Below are positions 34,160 to 43,123 of a stretch of 64,000 nucleotides of DNA, piece after piece (the stretch's first letter is position 1; every line of letters starts with the position of its first letter). The position numbers were made by a program, and so were the translations under genes. The notes beneath the pieces are model-generated. The model was not told where the DNA came from. It ran no database searches and worked only from the letters and a program-made list of their open reading frames with translations. This DNA is from Paenibacillus guangzhouensis (GTDB taxonomy: Bacteria; Bacillota; Bacilli; Paenibacillales; Paenibacillaceae). Where the stretch lies: contig NZ_CP045293.1 in assembly GCF_009363075.1 (NCBI RefSeq), positions 1,984,001 to 2,048,000 on the forward strand, written 5' to 3'.

Positions 34160-34570
34160 TCAAGTCTCGTAAACAACACTTGCGAGTAGAATGGCAGCAC
34201 CATCTTCCGGCAATGCTGTAATCTGGAACAACTCCTCATTCATGGATCCATAGGGTGAATCATTACTGTATACGAGGATAATCGAATTGTAAGCTCGAAG
34301 GGTCTCCCCGATGGATGTAGGCAGATGCTCGTAGAACGACTCGTCCGCGGAATAATCCTGTCGCAAATAAGACACAAAGGCCAATCGATCTTCCTCATGC
34401 TGTACAAAATGAATCTCTAGAAAGTCTTCATCGATTGAGGAACACCCAGTGCTTGCTAGAAATGCGGAAGGCTGTGCATCTCCATCATCATCGTACACGG
34501 TCCCTACGAAAGCTTCTAATTCTTCTTCAGAGTTGAGGTTAGCCCCCCAGATCGTTACAAGATGTTGCAT
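34160..34570 (-). CDS. Imm22-like small acidic protein
   Basis: A strongly acidic protein of 136 residues. The opening HLVTIWGANLNSEEELEAFV and the later SIDEDFLEIHF, with a run of aromatic and acidic residues, resemble the Imm22 family of polymorphic-toxin immunity proteins; this match is by eye and weak. It overlaps the end of the methyltransferase gene by 16 bp on the same strand, so it is translated with it. No toxin gene is visible nearby. Confidence 0.65.
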   Translation of the reverse strand: MQHLVTIWGANLNSEEELEAFVGTVYDDDGDAQPSAFLASTGCSSIDEDFLEIHFVQHEEDRLAFVSYLRQDYSADESFYEHLPTSIGETLRAYNSIILVYSNDSPYGSMNEELFQITALPEDGAAILLASVVYET

Positions 34571-35346
34571 GGTATAAGCTCCTTGATCGCTACGATACGT
34601 AATCGGCTAGTATCGATGTGCCATTGCCCATCTTGAAATAAATATGGCTTCAGCTGTGATTCGATGGCATCGTAGATCGATGATTTGTCCGCGGCGCTAA
34701 CATCGTGGAAGAAGTAATCGTTGAACGCGTCGAGCCAGATCCGAATCCCTCCCTCTCTCTTGAACGGTGTTGGCTTATCGACATGCTGAGCGAACAACAC
34801 GCGGAAGCCATTCCGTTCAAGTAGGCTCGTGTATTCGCCAAGTGAAGGATGATACCATGGATTGCGTCCTTCCCATGTGTACCCATGGGAGAGAAGTGCT
34901 TGCTGAATGGCAGTGGTTAATGCGGCAACATTGCCTCTGCCAGCGAATTCGGTCACGAAACGGCCGCCTTCTCGTAAGGCTAACCAAATGGAACGAGTAA
35001 CGCGTTCCGCATCCTGGATCCAGTGCAGCGTTGCATGGGAGAAGACCGCATCATACGGAAGCTCTGACCGATATTGAGCCGCGTCTGCGACTTGGATATC
35101 CAGCTCAGGATACTTCTGCCTTGCGCGTTGTACCACTGCCTCTGACATGTCAATCCCTGTTGGCACTGCACCTGCTGCTGCAATCTTGGCTAGCAAGTCT
35201 CCATTCCCGCAGCCTACATCCAGGATCCGCTCACCTGACTCCGGATGCAACAAAGACAATATTCCATCATCTAACTTGATGTGATGATGCAATGTATCGA
35301 TATAATCTTCTTGGTTCATGACATTTGGTGTAATCTCACTAGACAT
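34555..35346 (-). CDS. Class I SAM-dependent methyltransferase (trans-aconitate methyltransferase-like)
   Basis: A 263-residue methyltransferase with the SAM motif ILDVGCGNGDLLAKIAAAGA (about residues 41-60), GIDMSEAVVQRAR, the acidic loop and SHATLHWIQDAERV. This last motif is typical of Tam/UbiE-like small-molecule methyltransferases. A TTG/ATG start region is compatible with MSSEITPN at 35346. It overlaps the Imm22-like gene. Confidence 0.87.
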   Translation of the reverse strand: MSSEITPNVMNQEDYIDTLHHHIKLDDGILSLLHPESGERILDVGCGNGDLLAKIAAAGAVPTGIDMSEAVVQRARQKYPELDIQVADAAQYRSELPYDAVFSHATLHWIQDAERVTRSIWLALREGGRFVTEFAGRGNVAALTTAIQQALLSHGYTWEGRNPWYHPSLGEYTSLLERNGFRVLFAQHVDKPTPFKREGGIRIWLDAFNDYFFHDVSAADKSSIYDAIESQLKPYLFQDGQWHIDTSRLRIVAIKELIPCNIL

Positions 35347-35449
35347 TCCATCTATCTCCTATCCATTATAGATCTTGTATATCTATGATATCTATAATTA
35401 GTTTGACTTGTCAATGTGCTATCGCTTGATCGCTCATTCTGACATGAAC

Positions 35450-36946
35450 TTATCTCATCTTAATCAATCCTTCATGCGTAAGTTCATACACAGTCGTTGC
35501 CACCTCATTTAGATAACGTCGATCATGTGAAATACTAATAATCGCACCCTCGTAAGCCAGTAATGCACGACACAGTTCAGGCGTAGTCAGAGGGCTAAAG
35601 TTTCTAGTTGGCTCATCCAGTATCAATATTTCGCAACGTTCCCATATCATTTTTAACAATAACAATTTTGCTTTTTGCCCTCCGCTTAATTCTCCTATTT
35701 TTTGTTGCATTTCATCGCTCGTAAATTTCATACTGCCCAAATGGTTGAAAACTTTTGTCTTCGCTTCTTTATCTCCTGTTGTTGCTAAAAACTCGATAGG
35801 TGTTACTGTGAGATCCAATAGGTCTTCATAATTTTGGGGCATATACCCAATCTTTAATGACGATCGCTCATCTAGAGCATCCTTCACTTTTTTCAATAAA
35901 GTCGTCTTCCCGACCCCATTTTCCCCAATGATCGCTACTTTTTCCGGACCTGTGATGGTTAGATGGATGTTTTTCGCTAACGGTTGATTAGCAATTTGCA
36001 GCGTATCTAATGCGAAATCGAGAATCACTTTGCTTTTGTGCACGCGTACCGCAGGATCAAACCGGAATTCACTGGCCTCTTCAACTCTGGGTCGTTCCTG
36101 GAATGCAGCAGACTCTTGCTCCATACGCTTTTTCTGATTCTTTAATGATTTAATTTTCTTCTGCAGTCTAGGATCGGTCCTAGCCACATGCTGATGCTGA
36201 TGCTCTGCTTTGTTCCAGACATCATGCCATTTATTCATTTGCTTTTGATGGTTGGAAGCTTGCTTCTTCGCAATCTGTTCTTGTTTGGCTAATAGATTCG
36301 TTCGATTGATAAGATATGTCTCATACGGTTCCCTTGAAAATGTATATCTTGGAACTTGTTTACGTTTGGTGAGTTCCATATGAATAATACCGTTTGCCGT
36401 ATTCGCAATAAACGTCTCATCATGCGATACGAGCAGGACAGGTAACGAGGTCTGTTGAATAAATCCTTCTAGCCACTCCATGGTCCGAATATCCAAATCA
36501 TTGGTGGGTTCATCCAGCAGCAGCACATCCGGATTTCTAGCCAGAAGTTGTAAAAAGCGATATCTAAACCGTTCGCCGCCCGACATAACGCCCATTTTTT
36601 TGTCTGATATCAGCGATTCGACATCTAAATCGTCCATGGCTTTTAGCAGTGTCTTGTTCCAGTTATTCTCGGTAAAAAATTCAGTTATGCTCATCTCTTT
36701 TTCTTCGTCCGTAAGTTCCTGTGACAGGAATCCTAGTACATAACCGGATTTCATAACATTACCCTCAACGTGGCAGTAATCCGATATTAATTGTTCATCG
36801 TAAATGAATTTCAATAACGTACTTTTTCCATTTCCCTCTTCTCCGATGATAGCGAACTTATCCCCGCTCATAATACTTAGATGAAAATCTTGAATTAAGG
36901 TCCGGTTGTCTTTTGTTCGAATTGTAATATGGTTCATTTCTATCAT
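35450..36946 (-). CDS. ABC-F protein, antibiotic-resistance (ribosome protection) type
   Basis: A soluble ATPase of 498 residues with two ABC domains. The first has GEEGNGKST, MSGGERFRYRF and LLLDEPTNDLD; the second has GENGVGKTT, LSGGQKAK and LDEPTRNFSPLTTPE. The last motif is characteristic of Vga/Lsa/Msr-type ABC-F proteins. The interdomain linker (about 190-300), which reaches the peptidyl-transferase centre, is long and basic. There are no membrane segments. The gene is preceded by a leader peptide and an attenuator, as in other antibiotic-inducible ABC-F genes, and is AT-rich relative to its surroundings. Which drugs it resists cannot be told. Confidence 0.88.
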   Translation of the reverse strand: MIEMNHITIRTKDNRTLIQDFHLSIMSGDKFAIIGEEGNGKSTLLKFIYDEQLISDYCHVEGNVMKSGYVLGFLSQELTDEEKEMSITEFFTENNWNKTLLKAMDDLDVESLISDKKMGVMSGGERFRYRFLQLLARNPDVLLLDEPTNDLDIRTMEWLEGFIQQTSLPVLLVSHDETFIANTANGIIHMELTKRKQVPRYTFSREPYETYLINRTNLLAKQEQIAKKQASNHQKQMNKWHDVWNKAEHQHQHVARTDPRLQKKIKSLKNQKKRMEQESAAFQERPRVEEASEFRFDPAVRVHKSKVILDFALDTLQIANQPLAKNIHLTITGPEKVAIIGENGVGKTTLLKKVKDALDERSSLKIGYMPQNYEDLLDLTVTPIEFLATTGDKEAKTKVFNHLGSMKFTSDEMQQKIGELSGGQKAKLLLLKMIWERCEILILDEPTRNFSPLTTPELCRALLAYEGAIISISHDRRYLNEVATTVYELTHEGLIKMR

Positions 36947-37026
36947 TTGGATTCCTCATTTCGTATTGATCTGATTTTGCTCTGAATTATTTTTTGCTCA
37001 TGTGCATCACCCCCCGTTTTTGTGCA

Positions 37027-37103
37027 ACAAAAAAAGATGCTCCTGTCAATAAACAGAAGCATCTCCTTCGAAGAGCAAGGATGCACGGTAAAGTTAAACA
37101 TCC
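37027..37103 (-). promoter_or_regulatory. Transcription attenuator of the ABC-F gene
   Basis: On the minus strand an intrinsic terminator (stem 37053-37063 with 37036-37046, then a T run) lies between the leader peptide and the ABC-F gene. Its promoter-proximal arm overlaps a second hairpin (GCATCCTT at 37084-37077 with AAGGAGATGC at 37068-37059). An earlier hairpin pairs GGATG (37103-37099) with CATCC (37083-37079). These exclude each other as in a classical 1:2, 2:3, 3:4 attenuator. Confidence 0.75.
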
Positions 37104-37114
37104 ATACCATGATT

Positions 37115-37204
37115 CTAGCGCATGCGATTCATATTGTAGGTGATAGCAGCTTCTTGTTTATTTATGATGTATTTTGCTTGGATCGTAAATAAACAATAGC
37201 TCAC
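37115..37204 (-). CDS. 29-residue leader peptide of the ABC-F gene
   Basis: A GTG at 37204, eight bases after CGGAGGG, opens a frame of 29 codons (beginning SYCLFTIQAK after the start) that ends 12 bp before the first attenuator hairpin. Its place between the promoter and the attenuator indicates that ribosome stalling on it, by an antibiotic, changes the RNA fold and lets transcription through. Confidence 0.65.
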   Translation of the reverse strand: MSYCLFTIQAKYIINKQEAAITYNMNRMR

Positions 37205-37237
37205 TGCGTTCACCCTCCGTTCGAATAAGTTAGGTAT

Positions 37238-37267
37238 AATTTAGCATTCGGTTCCACATGTTGTCAA
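37238..37267 (-). promoter_or_regulatory. Promoter of the ABC-F leader
   Basis: TTGACA (37267-37262) and TAAATT (37243-37238) are separated by 18 bp, and the leader-peptide start lies about 35 bp downstream. Confidence 0.65.
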
Positions 37268-37286
37268 TATGACTTAACCTTCCATG

Positions 37287-38246
37287 TCATAAATAACGAG
37301 AAATGACGCGGACCAATTGGGCTGGAAGCTCGTTCAGATTCGTAATATCCAGAAATCGCTCCCCGCCATAGATTTGACTGATGACGGCTTTATCTTGACC
37401 GATGGCTGCTGCGAGGAATGTGATCCCCTTACGCTCATACTCAGCGATCGTCTGCTGCATATCTGAGATCGCAAGGCCGCCGGTATAGTCTTCCATGGCT
37501 TTCGGCTGTCCGTCACTGATGCTGATTAATAGCTTCGTTGATTTGGGTGAAGCCGCCAACCGCTCTGCCATAATGCGAAGCGCCATACCATCTCGGTTGT
37601 TGCTTCGGGCGCGAATGCCCATCAGTCTGAACCGATCCCGGGAATCCACTTTTTCTGAATCGGCATAAGCGAAGATAGACATCTGCTCCAAGCGGGAGAC
37701 ATCCGCTGTATCCCCATAGATGAGAATAGGAATCTGACAGATTTGGCAAAATTCATAGACCGCAATGACCGCTCGTTTCGCTGCCTCCAGTCTTCCGAAG
37801 GCCGCCATAGAGCCGGATTCATCCACGCGGAGACCGACTACGAGACCGGGTGATTCCGTTGGGGGACGTTTTTTAGAGAAATACCTGAAATCGCGGTAAA
37901 CCACACTATCCGCCTGAAACTTAGATCCATCGTATCGGTTCTTCGTGAATTCTGCGCTGACCTCGTGTTCAAGGAGTGGCAGCGTTTGTCTTGCAATCTC
38001 ACTAACTATGGGCATGAGTCCCTGACTGAGTCGAATGTATTCCTCATGATGTTCGGAATTGAATTCAGGCCGATGAACAATAAGTTTAACGCCCTGATGG
38101 ATAGATTCGGACACGGTATCCCTCGCGTAACGATTCAGCTTCTTGCGGAAGTCCCGCTCCTGTTGCTTCTCTTCCTCCGATAGCGGTTCGGGATTGGCCG
38201 TGTGGTATACCGGTGAACCGCTATCACCTGGATCCGCACGTTCCAT
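37287..38246 (-). CDS. VWA domain protein (CobT/NorD-like)
   Basis: At least 319 residues with a C-terminal von Willebrand factor A domain. The metal site begins with DESGSM and continues with SDGQPKA; the domain covers about residues 130-319. The first usual start is the ATG at 38246, but it follows AGGAG with no spacing, and the frame is open upstream to about 38485 without any ATG, GTG or TTG. The upstream part is acidic and serine-rich. The A10 tract in the AAA gene joins both frames, so the full protein may arise by slippage. It is the last gene of a DUF6530-AAA-VWA operon; such MoxR-type AAA/VWA pairs usually mature or insert cofactors into partner proteins. Confidence 0.8.
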   Translation of the reverse strand: MERADPGDSGSPVYHTANPEPLSEEEKQQERDFRKKLNRYARDTVSESIHQGVKLIVHRPEFNSEHHEEYIRLSQGLMPIVSEIARQTLPLLEHEVSAEFTKNRYDGSKFQADSVVYRDFRYFSKKRPPTESPGLVVGLRVDESGSMAAFGRLEAAKRAVIAVYEFCQICQIPILIYGDTADVSRLEQMSIFAYADSEKVDSRDRFRLMGIRARSNNRDGMALRIMAERLAASPKSTKLLISISDGQPKAMEDYTGGLAISDMQQTIAEYERKGITFLAAAIGQDKAVISQIYGGERFLDITNLNELPAQLVRVISRYL

Positions 38247-38380
38247 CTCCTCAGACTCTTCCGAGCTGACGGACGAGCTATCTTCGCTGTCAGTGGACTT
38301 TTTGAACCGAATCCCTTCTTCCTCGGTTTGGTGGTCCGAAGACGTGTCCGGAATCCCCTGAATGTCTTCCGTCGTGATCT

Positions 38381-39520
38381 CTATAGCGTCACATGAAGTT
38401 TTTTTTTTGCTTCCGGCGAGAGCTGATCTAAGCGCTCGAGCGAACCATGATCTGTCAACGCATCTTCCAGTAACTTAATCTCATCGGAATCGGTTGTGAT
38501 CTTGTAGATCACTTTGTGATACATGGATTCTCTTGCAGAAGCACCTCGTGCAACGGCATCGGCCCAGAAGAAATAAGATCGCATGCCGGCTACACCTTTA
38601 ATTGCATTCGCCCGTGCCGTTTTATCCAAGAGAATAATTGTATCAGCGAGAGCTTCTAACACCTCTTGATCCTTGAATCCGGTCTTGGCCATTGCGCGCT
38701 CAACCATAATCGCTTTGCTCGGCAGGTCCATCTTCTCTGTATGTTGAACCCTGTCACGCAGCGCCTCGTTCAAAGGCCTTGAGCCTGCATAACTGCGATT
38801 CGCGGTGATCACGGCGATGAAATCCGAATGCCGATGGACGATGTCCGTAGGCAGATTAATGCTTCCATCCAGTTCCAATGCAGAATTTAATGCCATTAAT
38901 ACGGCGGCGTCCCGAATGACATTCGGCTCTTGTATTTCCAATAGATAGCCTTCACGGAAAGCTCTCACGATCTCCGATGGGTAGAATCGATATTCGACCG
39001 TCTCGTCACTCGCCTGTTCCGATGCCAGACTCAGTAACTGCCTCATTTTGGCGGAAGCCAATTCCTGCGATATCCCCAGTGCACCCATTAATATCTCCGC
39101 CGAACTTTGGAAGCCATCACTCGCGTACAATGCGCGCAGAGCCGTTTGGTCTTCCACATCTAACGCATTCATCTGATCTTTCGATAAGACGGGTAAAATC
39201 GCACCGATGATATCCGATTTATCCATGTCCGCAAAGCAGGTTACTTTGGTATATGGCAGTCTGAAGTTCGCGGACAATGCTTTTGCGAGCTGCGTCTTGC
39301 CTGAACCAGCATCTCCTTCGAGTAGAATATTGGCAATCTTCATCTCGCCGCGATTCCAATTGCGCTTCACTTCGCTGCTTACGCGCCGCTCAACCTCACT
39401 AACTTTATGCGAGGCTGACCTGTTCCAGACAAGCTTCATCTCTTCAGCCGTTAATTCCCTCGCTGGTGACAATACATAGTGTTCAAGTTCATATTCATAT
39501 TCTTTCGCATTGTTTTTCAT
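38381..39520 (-). CDS. MoxR/CobS-like AAA ATPase
   Basis: A 379-residue AAA+ ATPase. Walker A is GDAGSGKTQLAKAL (about residues 69-82), the Walker B region is YLLEIQEPNVIRD, sensor 1 is ITANRSYAG and the arginine-finger region is NEALRDRVQH. The start is the ATG at 39520, which shares one base with the stop of the DUF6530 gene (TGATG). Its 3' end contains ten consecutive A residues that encode lysines, and the VWA frame opens there at -1. It likely works with the VWA protein as a chaperone-like pair. Confidence 0.88.
   Translation of the reverse strand: MKNNAKEYEYELEHYVLSPARELTAEEMKLVWNRSASHKVSEVERRVSSEVKRNWNRGEMKIANILLEGDAGSGKTQLAKALSANFRLPYTKVTCFADMDKSDIIGAILPVLSKDQMNALDVEDQTALRALYASDGFQSSAEILMGALGISQELASAKMRQLLSLASEQASDETVEYRFYPSEIVRAFREGYLLEIQEPNVIRDAAVLMALNSALELDGSINLPTDIVHRHSDFIAVITANRSYAGSRPLNEALRDRVQHTEKMDLPSKAIMVERAMAKTGFKDQEVLEALADTIILLDKTARANAIKGVAGMRSYFFWADAVARGASARESMYHKVIYKITTDSDEIKLLEDALTDHGSLERLDQLSPEAKKKLHVTL
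38399..38408 (-). other. A10 slippage tract at the AAA/VWA junction
   Basis: Ten As on the minus strand read AAA-AAA-AAA in the AAA frame (GCA AAA AAA AAA CTT). A one-base backward slip, or one extra A in the transcript, continues into the VWA frame (ACT TCA TGT ...). The AAA frame ends only six codons later. Confidence 0.6.
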
Positions 39521-40002
39521 CAATCATATCCCATTTCTAATAATAGTCTTGATAAAGCTCGCAGTCGTTCACCGATCATCTCGCCATTGTCGCTTAAGGA
39601 TTTGTCGAACAACTGAATATCCTTCCGAATTTCTTTGTTATCCGTGCAGACAGACACGTTCATCGCATTCCCTTGCAGACCGATTCGGTCGATGATTGGG
39701 TTCTCCGGATCATACAAATGTTCGTAACGGTAAGCTTCGCTGAAATGTGTCAGAGCGCTGCAGACCAAAATCGATAAGTCCAGTATGCGATGAAGCGGTA
39801 TTTCCTCCATGTTGCTGGATGGTTGTCCTTCTGAGTTACGGCATATCGAGGCGGAGATCATGGACTGATCTGCACCAGGAAGTGTTGACAACCCAAGTGA
39901 TAGGCGTTGTACGTCACTGCTAAATGCGAATCGTCCATCCACCTTCCCGTAATCGTCAGCAATAATAACTGGCTTATGGTTCTTCATCTCAGGTGAGTTC
40001 AT
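39520..40002 (-). CDS. DUF6530 family protein
   Basis: A 160-residue protein that resembles DUF6530: NHKPVIIADDYGKVDGRF near the start, then DVQRLSLGLS, EEIPLHRILDLSILV and a C-terminal helical region. Its function is unknown. The ATG at 40002 has GAGGAG upstream. It is the first gene of the DUF6530-AAA-VWA operon, with its stop overlapping the AAA start, so it may be a partner or substrate of the AAA/VWA pair. Confidence 0.7.
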   Translation of the reverse strand: MNSPEMKNHKPVIIADDYGKVDGRFAFSSDVQRLSLGLSTLPGADQSMISASICRNSEGQPSSNMEEIPLHRILDLSILVCSALTHFSEAYRYEHLYDPENPIIDRIGLQGNAMNVSVCTDNKEIRKDIQLFDKSLSDNGEMIGERLRALSRLLLEMGYD

Positions 40003-40130
40003 TGTTACTCCTCTTTTCAAGTGTTGTTTAGCAAACATATTGTTATATTGTTTATCTATATAATAGACATTTTATGATTTATTGTAAATAGTTACTTGAA
40101 ATCGAACAGTTATTACCATCCGATAACGAC

Positions 40131-40155
40131 AAAAAAGCCCGCAATAGATGCGGAC
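40131..40155 (-). terminator. Terminator of the two-component/SEDS operon
   Basis: GCCCGCA (40137-40143) and TGCGGAC (40149-40155) form a short stem followed on the minus strand by six Ts, just after the stop of the last SEDS gene. Confidence 0.75.
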
Positions 40156-40174
40156 TTTCGAGGCGAATAAATGA

Positions 40175-41308
40175 TCATTTTGATGTAATATCTACTGCCA
40201 GATCAATCTCATGCTTATGGACTTTGACACTTAACGCAAGCCCGATAGCCATCATATTACTCAGCATGGAGCTGCCCCCATAGCTAATAAATGGCAGCGA
40301 TATGCCAGTTAACGGAACAAGACCAATATGCATGCCAATGTTGACGAAAATTTGAAATACAAACATGCCAATTAACCCAATGACCAGATAAGCGCCAGCT
40401 AAATCTCTACTCTGTATGACGATCTGAACCAGTCGATACATGAGTAGAAAATAGAGCAGCAGCAGGATCGACGCACCGATAAACCCATATTCCTCACCGA
40501 CTACAACAAAGATCGAATCGGAATACGCGTAGGGAATGAATCCTTTCCGCAAATACGCGCCATCACTGCCATTCATGCCGCCAGACCCAATCGCATTCAT
40601 CGCATTTTTAACATGCCATGATTTGTCTGGATCAGAGGTTGGGTCCAAGAAGGTCTGTATTCTCGACATCTGATGCGGCTCCACAATTTTGGATAACAAT
40701 TCGAAGTTCGCATAATAGAGCCATAATATCGTACCGATGACAATAATCACGCTGCTGACAAACAATATCATATAAGATAAGCGGATGTTCCCCATCCATA
40801 GCATACTTAAGAGGACACCTACGAACACGAGTGATGTCCCTAAATCCGGCTGCTGCATGATGAGGATCGTTGGGATGAGGAATACAAGACCAATCGGGAT
40901 CAAATCTTGAATCACTCGGAGCTTCTCTCCCTCACGCTTACTTAATAAATGCGCAATTAACAAGATTGTAAATATTTTGGCTGGTTCCGATGGCTGGAGG
41001 TTGAAAGACCCTATACTTAACCAACGCACAGCACCGTTGATATTCTCCCCAGTAAATTTCACCAACAGAAGCATAACGATGCCTAGTCCGTAGAGAATGT
41101 AGGATAGTTTACCGACGAAAACCTTATAGTCTAGTAGGGCTAGCGCAAGCATCGGAACGCAGAAAGCCGCGAACATCACAATATTACTTACTTGCAAGCC
41201 TTCTAAATTGGTCTCTGTCGTTGCCCCATAAATGGCTACTGTTCCAATCGCGACGAGACCTGCCATAACGATCATTGTGAATGTATCTAGATTCTTAATT
41301 TTATGCAT
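40175..41308 (-). CDS. SEDS family protein, RodA-like
   Basis: A polytopic membrane protein of 377 residues with about ten hydrophobic segments. SEDS features are present: FNLQPSEPAKI, QQPDLGTSLVF, VVGEEYGFIGAS and GISLPFISYGGSSML. These proteins polymerise glycan strands from lipid II (RodA for elongation, FtsW for division, SpoVE for spores). I chose the ATG at 41308, after AGGTGG. It follows the other SEDS gene by 18 bp. The class (RodA or FtsW) cannot be fixed by eye and no penicillin-binding-protein gene is adjacent. Confidence 0.88.
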   Translation of the reverse strand: MHKIKNLDTFTMIVMAGLVAIGTVAIYGATTETNLEGLQVSNIVMFAAFCVPMLALALLDYKVFVGKLSYILYGLGIVMLLLVKFTGENINGAVRWLSIGSFNLQPSEPAKIFTILLIAHLLSKREGEKLRVIQDLIPIGLVFLIPTILIMQQPDLGTSLVFVGVLLSMLWMGNIRLSYMILFVSSVIIVIGTILWLYYANFELLSKIVEPHQMSRIQTFLDPTSDPDKSWHVKNAMNAIGSGGMNGSDGAYLRKGFIPYAYSDSIFVVVGEEYGFIGASILLLLYFLLMYRLVQIVIQSRDLAGAYLVIGLIGMFVFQIFVNIGMHIGLVPLTGISLPFISYGGSSMLSNMMAIGLALSVKVHKHEIDLAVDITSK

Positions 41309-41326
41309 AACAACCACCTAATACCT

Positions 41327-42463
41327 CTATTTGTTCTGGGTTGAACGTTCATCACTTACTAGACGTCTTCGATGGTTATCCCTAGAAATACTTAATAATA
41401 TGCCTGTACTTGCCAAGCACAAGATTAAGGACGAACCGCCATAACTGATAAAAGGCAGCGGGACTCCGGTGATCGGCAGACTCCCCGTTACAGCACCAAT
41501 ATTAAGGAAGAATTGAATGCCTATCATGATGACAATGCCCATACCGAGCATCATCTCCAATGGATTGTCACACTTCAGAGCCGCCTTGAGCCCACGCCAG
41601 AGGAATAGAAAGAAGACAAGGAGAAATACTAATGAACCCAAAAACCCAAATTCTTCACCGATCACAGCGAATATAAAATCGGTATGTGCCTCCGGCAAAT
41701 AAAATAATTTTTGCACGCTTTTGCCAAGGCCAGTCCCTGTTATATGCCCATGACCCAGCGCATACAGCGATTGGATCAATTGATATCCCGCACCTTGCGA
41801 ATGATCGATTGGATTCACGAATGAGATGATGCGGACAAGACGATAACTCTTACTCACAGCCAGATAAATAAATAATGGGATTAAACCTAGACTTAGTAGC
41901 GCAATATGACGAAGATTAACGCCACCAATGAATATCATCGTTCCCGCTATGCAGAATAAAATGAGCACGGTGCCAAAATCAGGTTGTTTCATGATAAGTA
42001 ACAATAAGATGCCAACCGTTATGAAAAGTGGGAAAAGCCCTTTTTTGAAATCACGTATACGTTCCTCTTTCCTGCTGATCATGGATGACAAGTAGACGAT
42101 TAAGGCAAGCTTCGTGAACTCTGCTGGCTGTAGATTGAACCCGCCAAGCACGAACCAGCGTCTAGCGCCGTTAATATTTGTACCGAAAATCAAGACGAGT
42201 GTTAGCATGAACAGAGCGCACAAGAGCAGGATTGGTGCTGCTTTTTTCCACCAAAAATAAGGGATATTCATGAAAAAGAACATCACAAATAATCCGATGA
42301 GCGCAAATATGCCTTGCTTCGATGCATAGTGCCACGGACTATTGTGTTTGATCATTGCGATTGGCGCGCTTGCGCTGAATATCATCAGCAAACCGAATCC
42401 TACAAGCGTCATCGTTACGAAAAGAAGCAGAAAATCGGGGCGGCCTCTGGATGTACCGCTCAA
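41327..42463 (-). CDS. SEDS family protein, FtsW/SpoVE-like
   Basis: A 378-residue polytopic protein with the SEDS marks FNLQPAEFTKLALIVYLSSM, KQPDFGTVLI, GAGYQLIQSLYALGHG, AVIGEEFGFLGS and TGVPLPFISYGGSSL. The GxGYQ segment and PEAHTDFIFAVIGEE agree with FtsW/SpoVE. A TTG start has AAGGTGGTG upstream. It is in one operon with a two-component system, a lipoprotein and a second SEDS protein. Confidence 0.88.
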   Translation of the reverse strand: MSGTSRGRPDFLLLFVTMTLVGFGLLMIFSASAPIAMIKHNSPWHYASKQGIFALIGLFVMFFFMNIPYFWWKKAAPILLLCALFMLTLVLIFGTNINGARRWFVLGGFNLQPAEFTKLALIVYLSSMISRKEERIRDFKKGLFPLFITVGILLLLIMKQPDFGTVLILFCIAGTMIFIGGVNLRHIALLSLGLIPLFIYLAVSKSYRLVRIISFVNPIDHSQGAGYQLIQSLYALGHGHITGTGLGKSVQKLFYLPEAHTDFIFAVIGEEFGFLGSLVFLLVFFLFLWRGLKAALKCDNPLEMMLGMGIVIMIGIQFFLNIGAVTGSLPITGVPLPFISYGGSSLILCLASTGILLSISRDNHRRRLVSDERSTQNK

Positions 42464-42514
42464 TATTACACCACCTTATCCTTACGCAATGATGCGACTA
42501 TTATGAAGAAGTTA

Positions 42515-43042
42515 CTAGTTCAGATGATCCTCATACTCCTGCTTGGACAATAGCTTCAGTGTGTTGTCGATCCATGTGTAGACATCCAACCCTTGGCCTG
42601 CCGCTCCTAAGGACCAGCTTAATACGAGTTCAGCTTGTCCATCATGATTAAGATCGGGAAACTCGGCATATTCCAGACCATAACCGAAGCCTTTCAATTC
42701 CGAAAGGATGCTCCACCCTTCCTGATGATGTTTAAACACTACAGCTTGTAGTGCTTTGCCTTTCGTTCCAGGCTTCTCGTACACCACGACCGCTTCATTA
42801 ATCCCGTCTCCATCCAGATCCCCATAGGAGATGTCATTGCCTTGCTTCGCTTGGATGGGGGATTGCACTTGCGCTTCATGGGGTAGTAAGCGGAGTAGTT
42901 CTTGTTTTGTTGTGTCTTGGTTCGCATCTTCACTCTTTAACGGCGGCTTGATTAAATCAGCGGGCATCGAGGGAACGCTGCAACCTCCAATCCATGATAC
43001 GACAGTAAACATGCACCCTAATCGTGTGAGCTTGTTGAGCAT
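42515..43042 (-). CDS. Putative lipoprotein with FG-GAP-like calcium loops
   Basis: A 175-residue lipoprotein. The signal sequence ends in a lipobox (WIGGC, Cys near residue 21). The mature part holds two calcium-loop-like motifs, GDLDGDGINEAVVV and PDLNHDGQAELVLSW, as in VCBS/FG-GAP repeats, probably forming a small beta-propeller fragment or receptor. It sits between the sensor kinase gene and the FtsW-like gene and could be a sensory partner of either; this is inference. Confidence 0.8.
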   Translation of the reverse strand: MLNKLTRLGCMFTVVSWIGGCSVPSMPADLIKPPLKSEDANQDTTKQELLRLLPHEAQVQSPIQAKQGNDISYGDLDGDGINEAVVVYEKPGTKGKALQAVVFKHHQEGWSILSELKGFGYGLEYAEFPDLNHDGQAELVLSWSLGAAGQGLDVYTWIDNTLKLLSKQEYEDHLN

Positions 43043-43123
43043 TTTGATCTGACTCCTCTTGTTACTGTTATGACCTATTCTATCTGTGCAGACGAAGAAA
43101 GTGGTTATGAAATCGTTAAATTT

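Noticed and set aside
36987-37001. Mini-frame of four codons (MSKK) with a strong ribosome site before the ABC-F gene
   Set aside because: It is too short to support; the 29-codon leader peptide is the better candidate for control.
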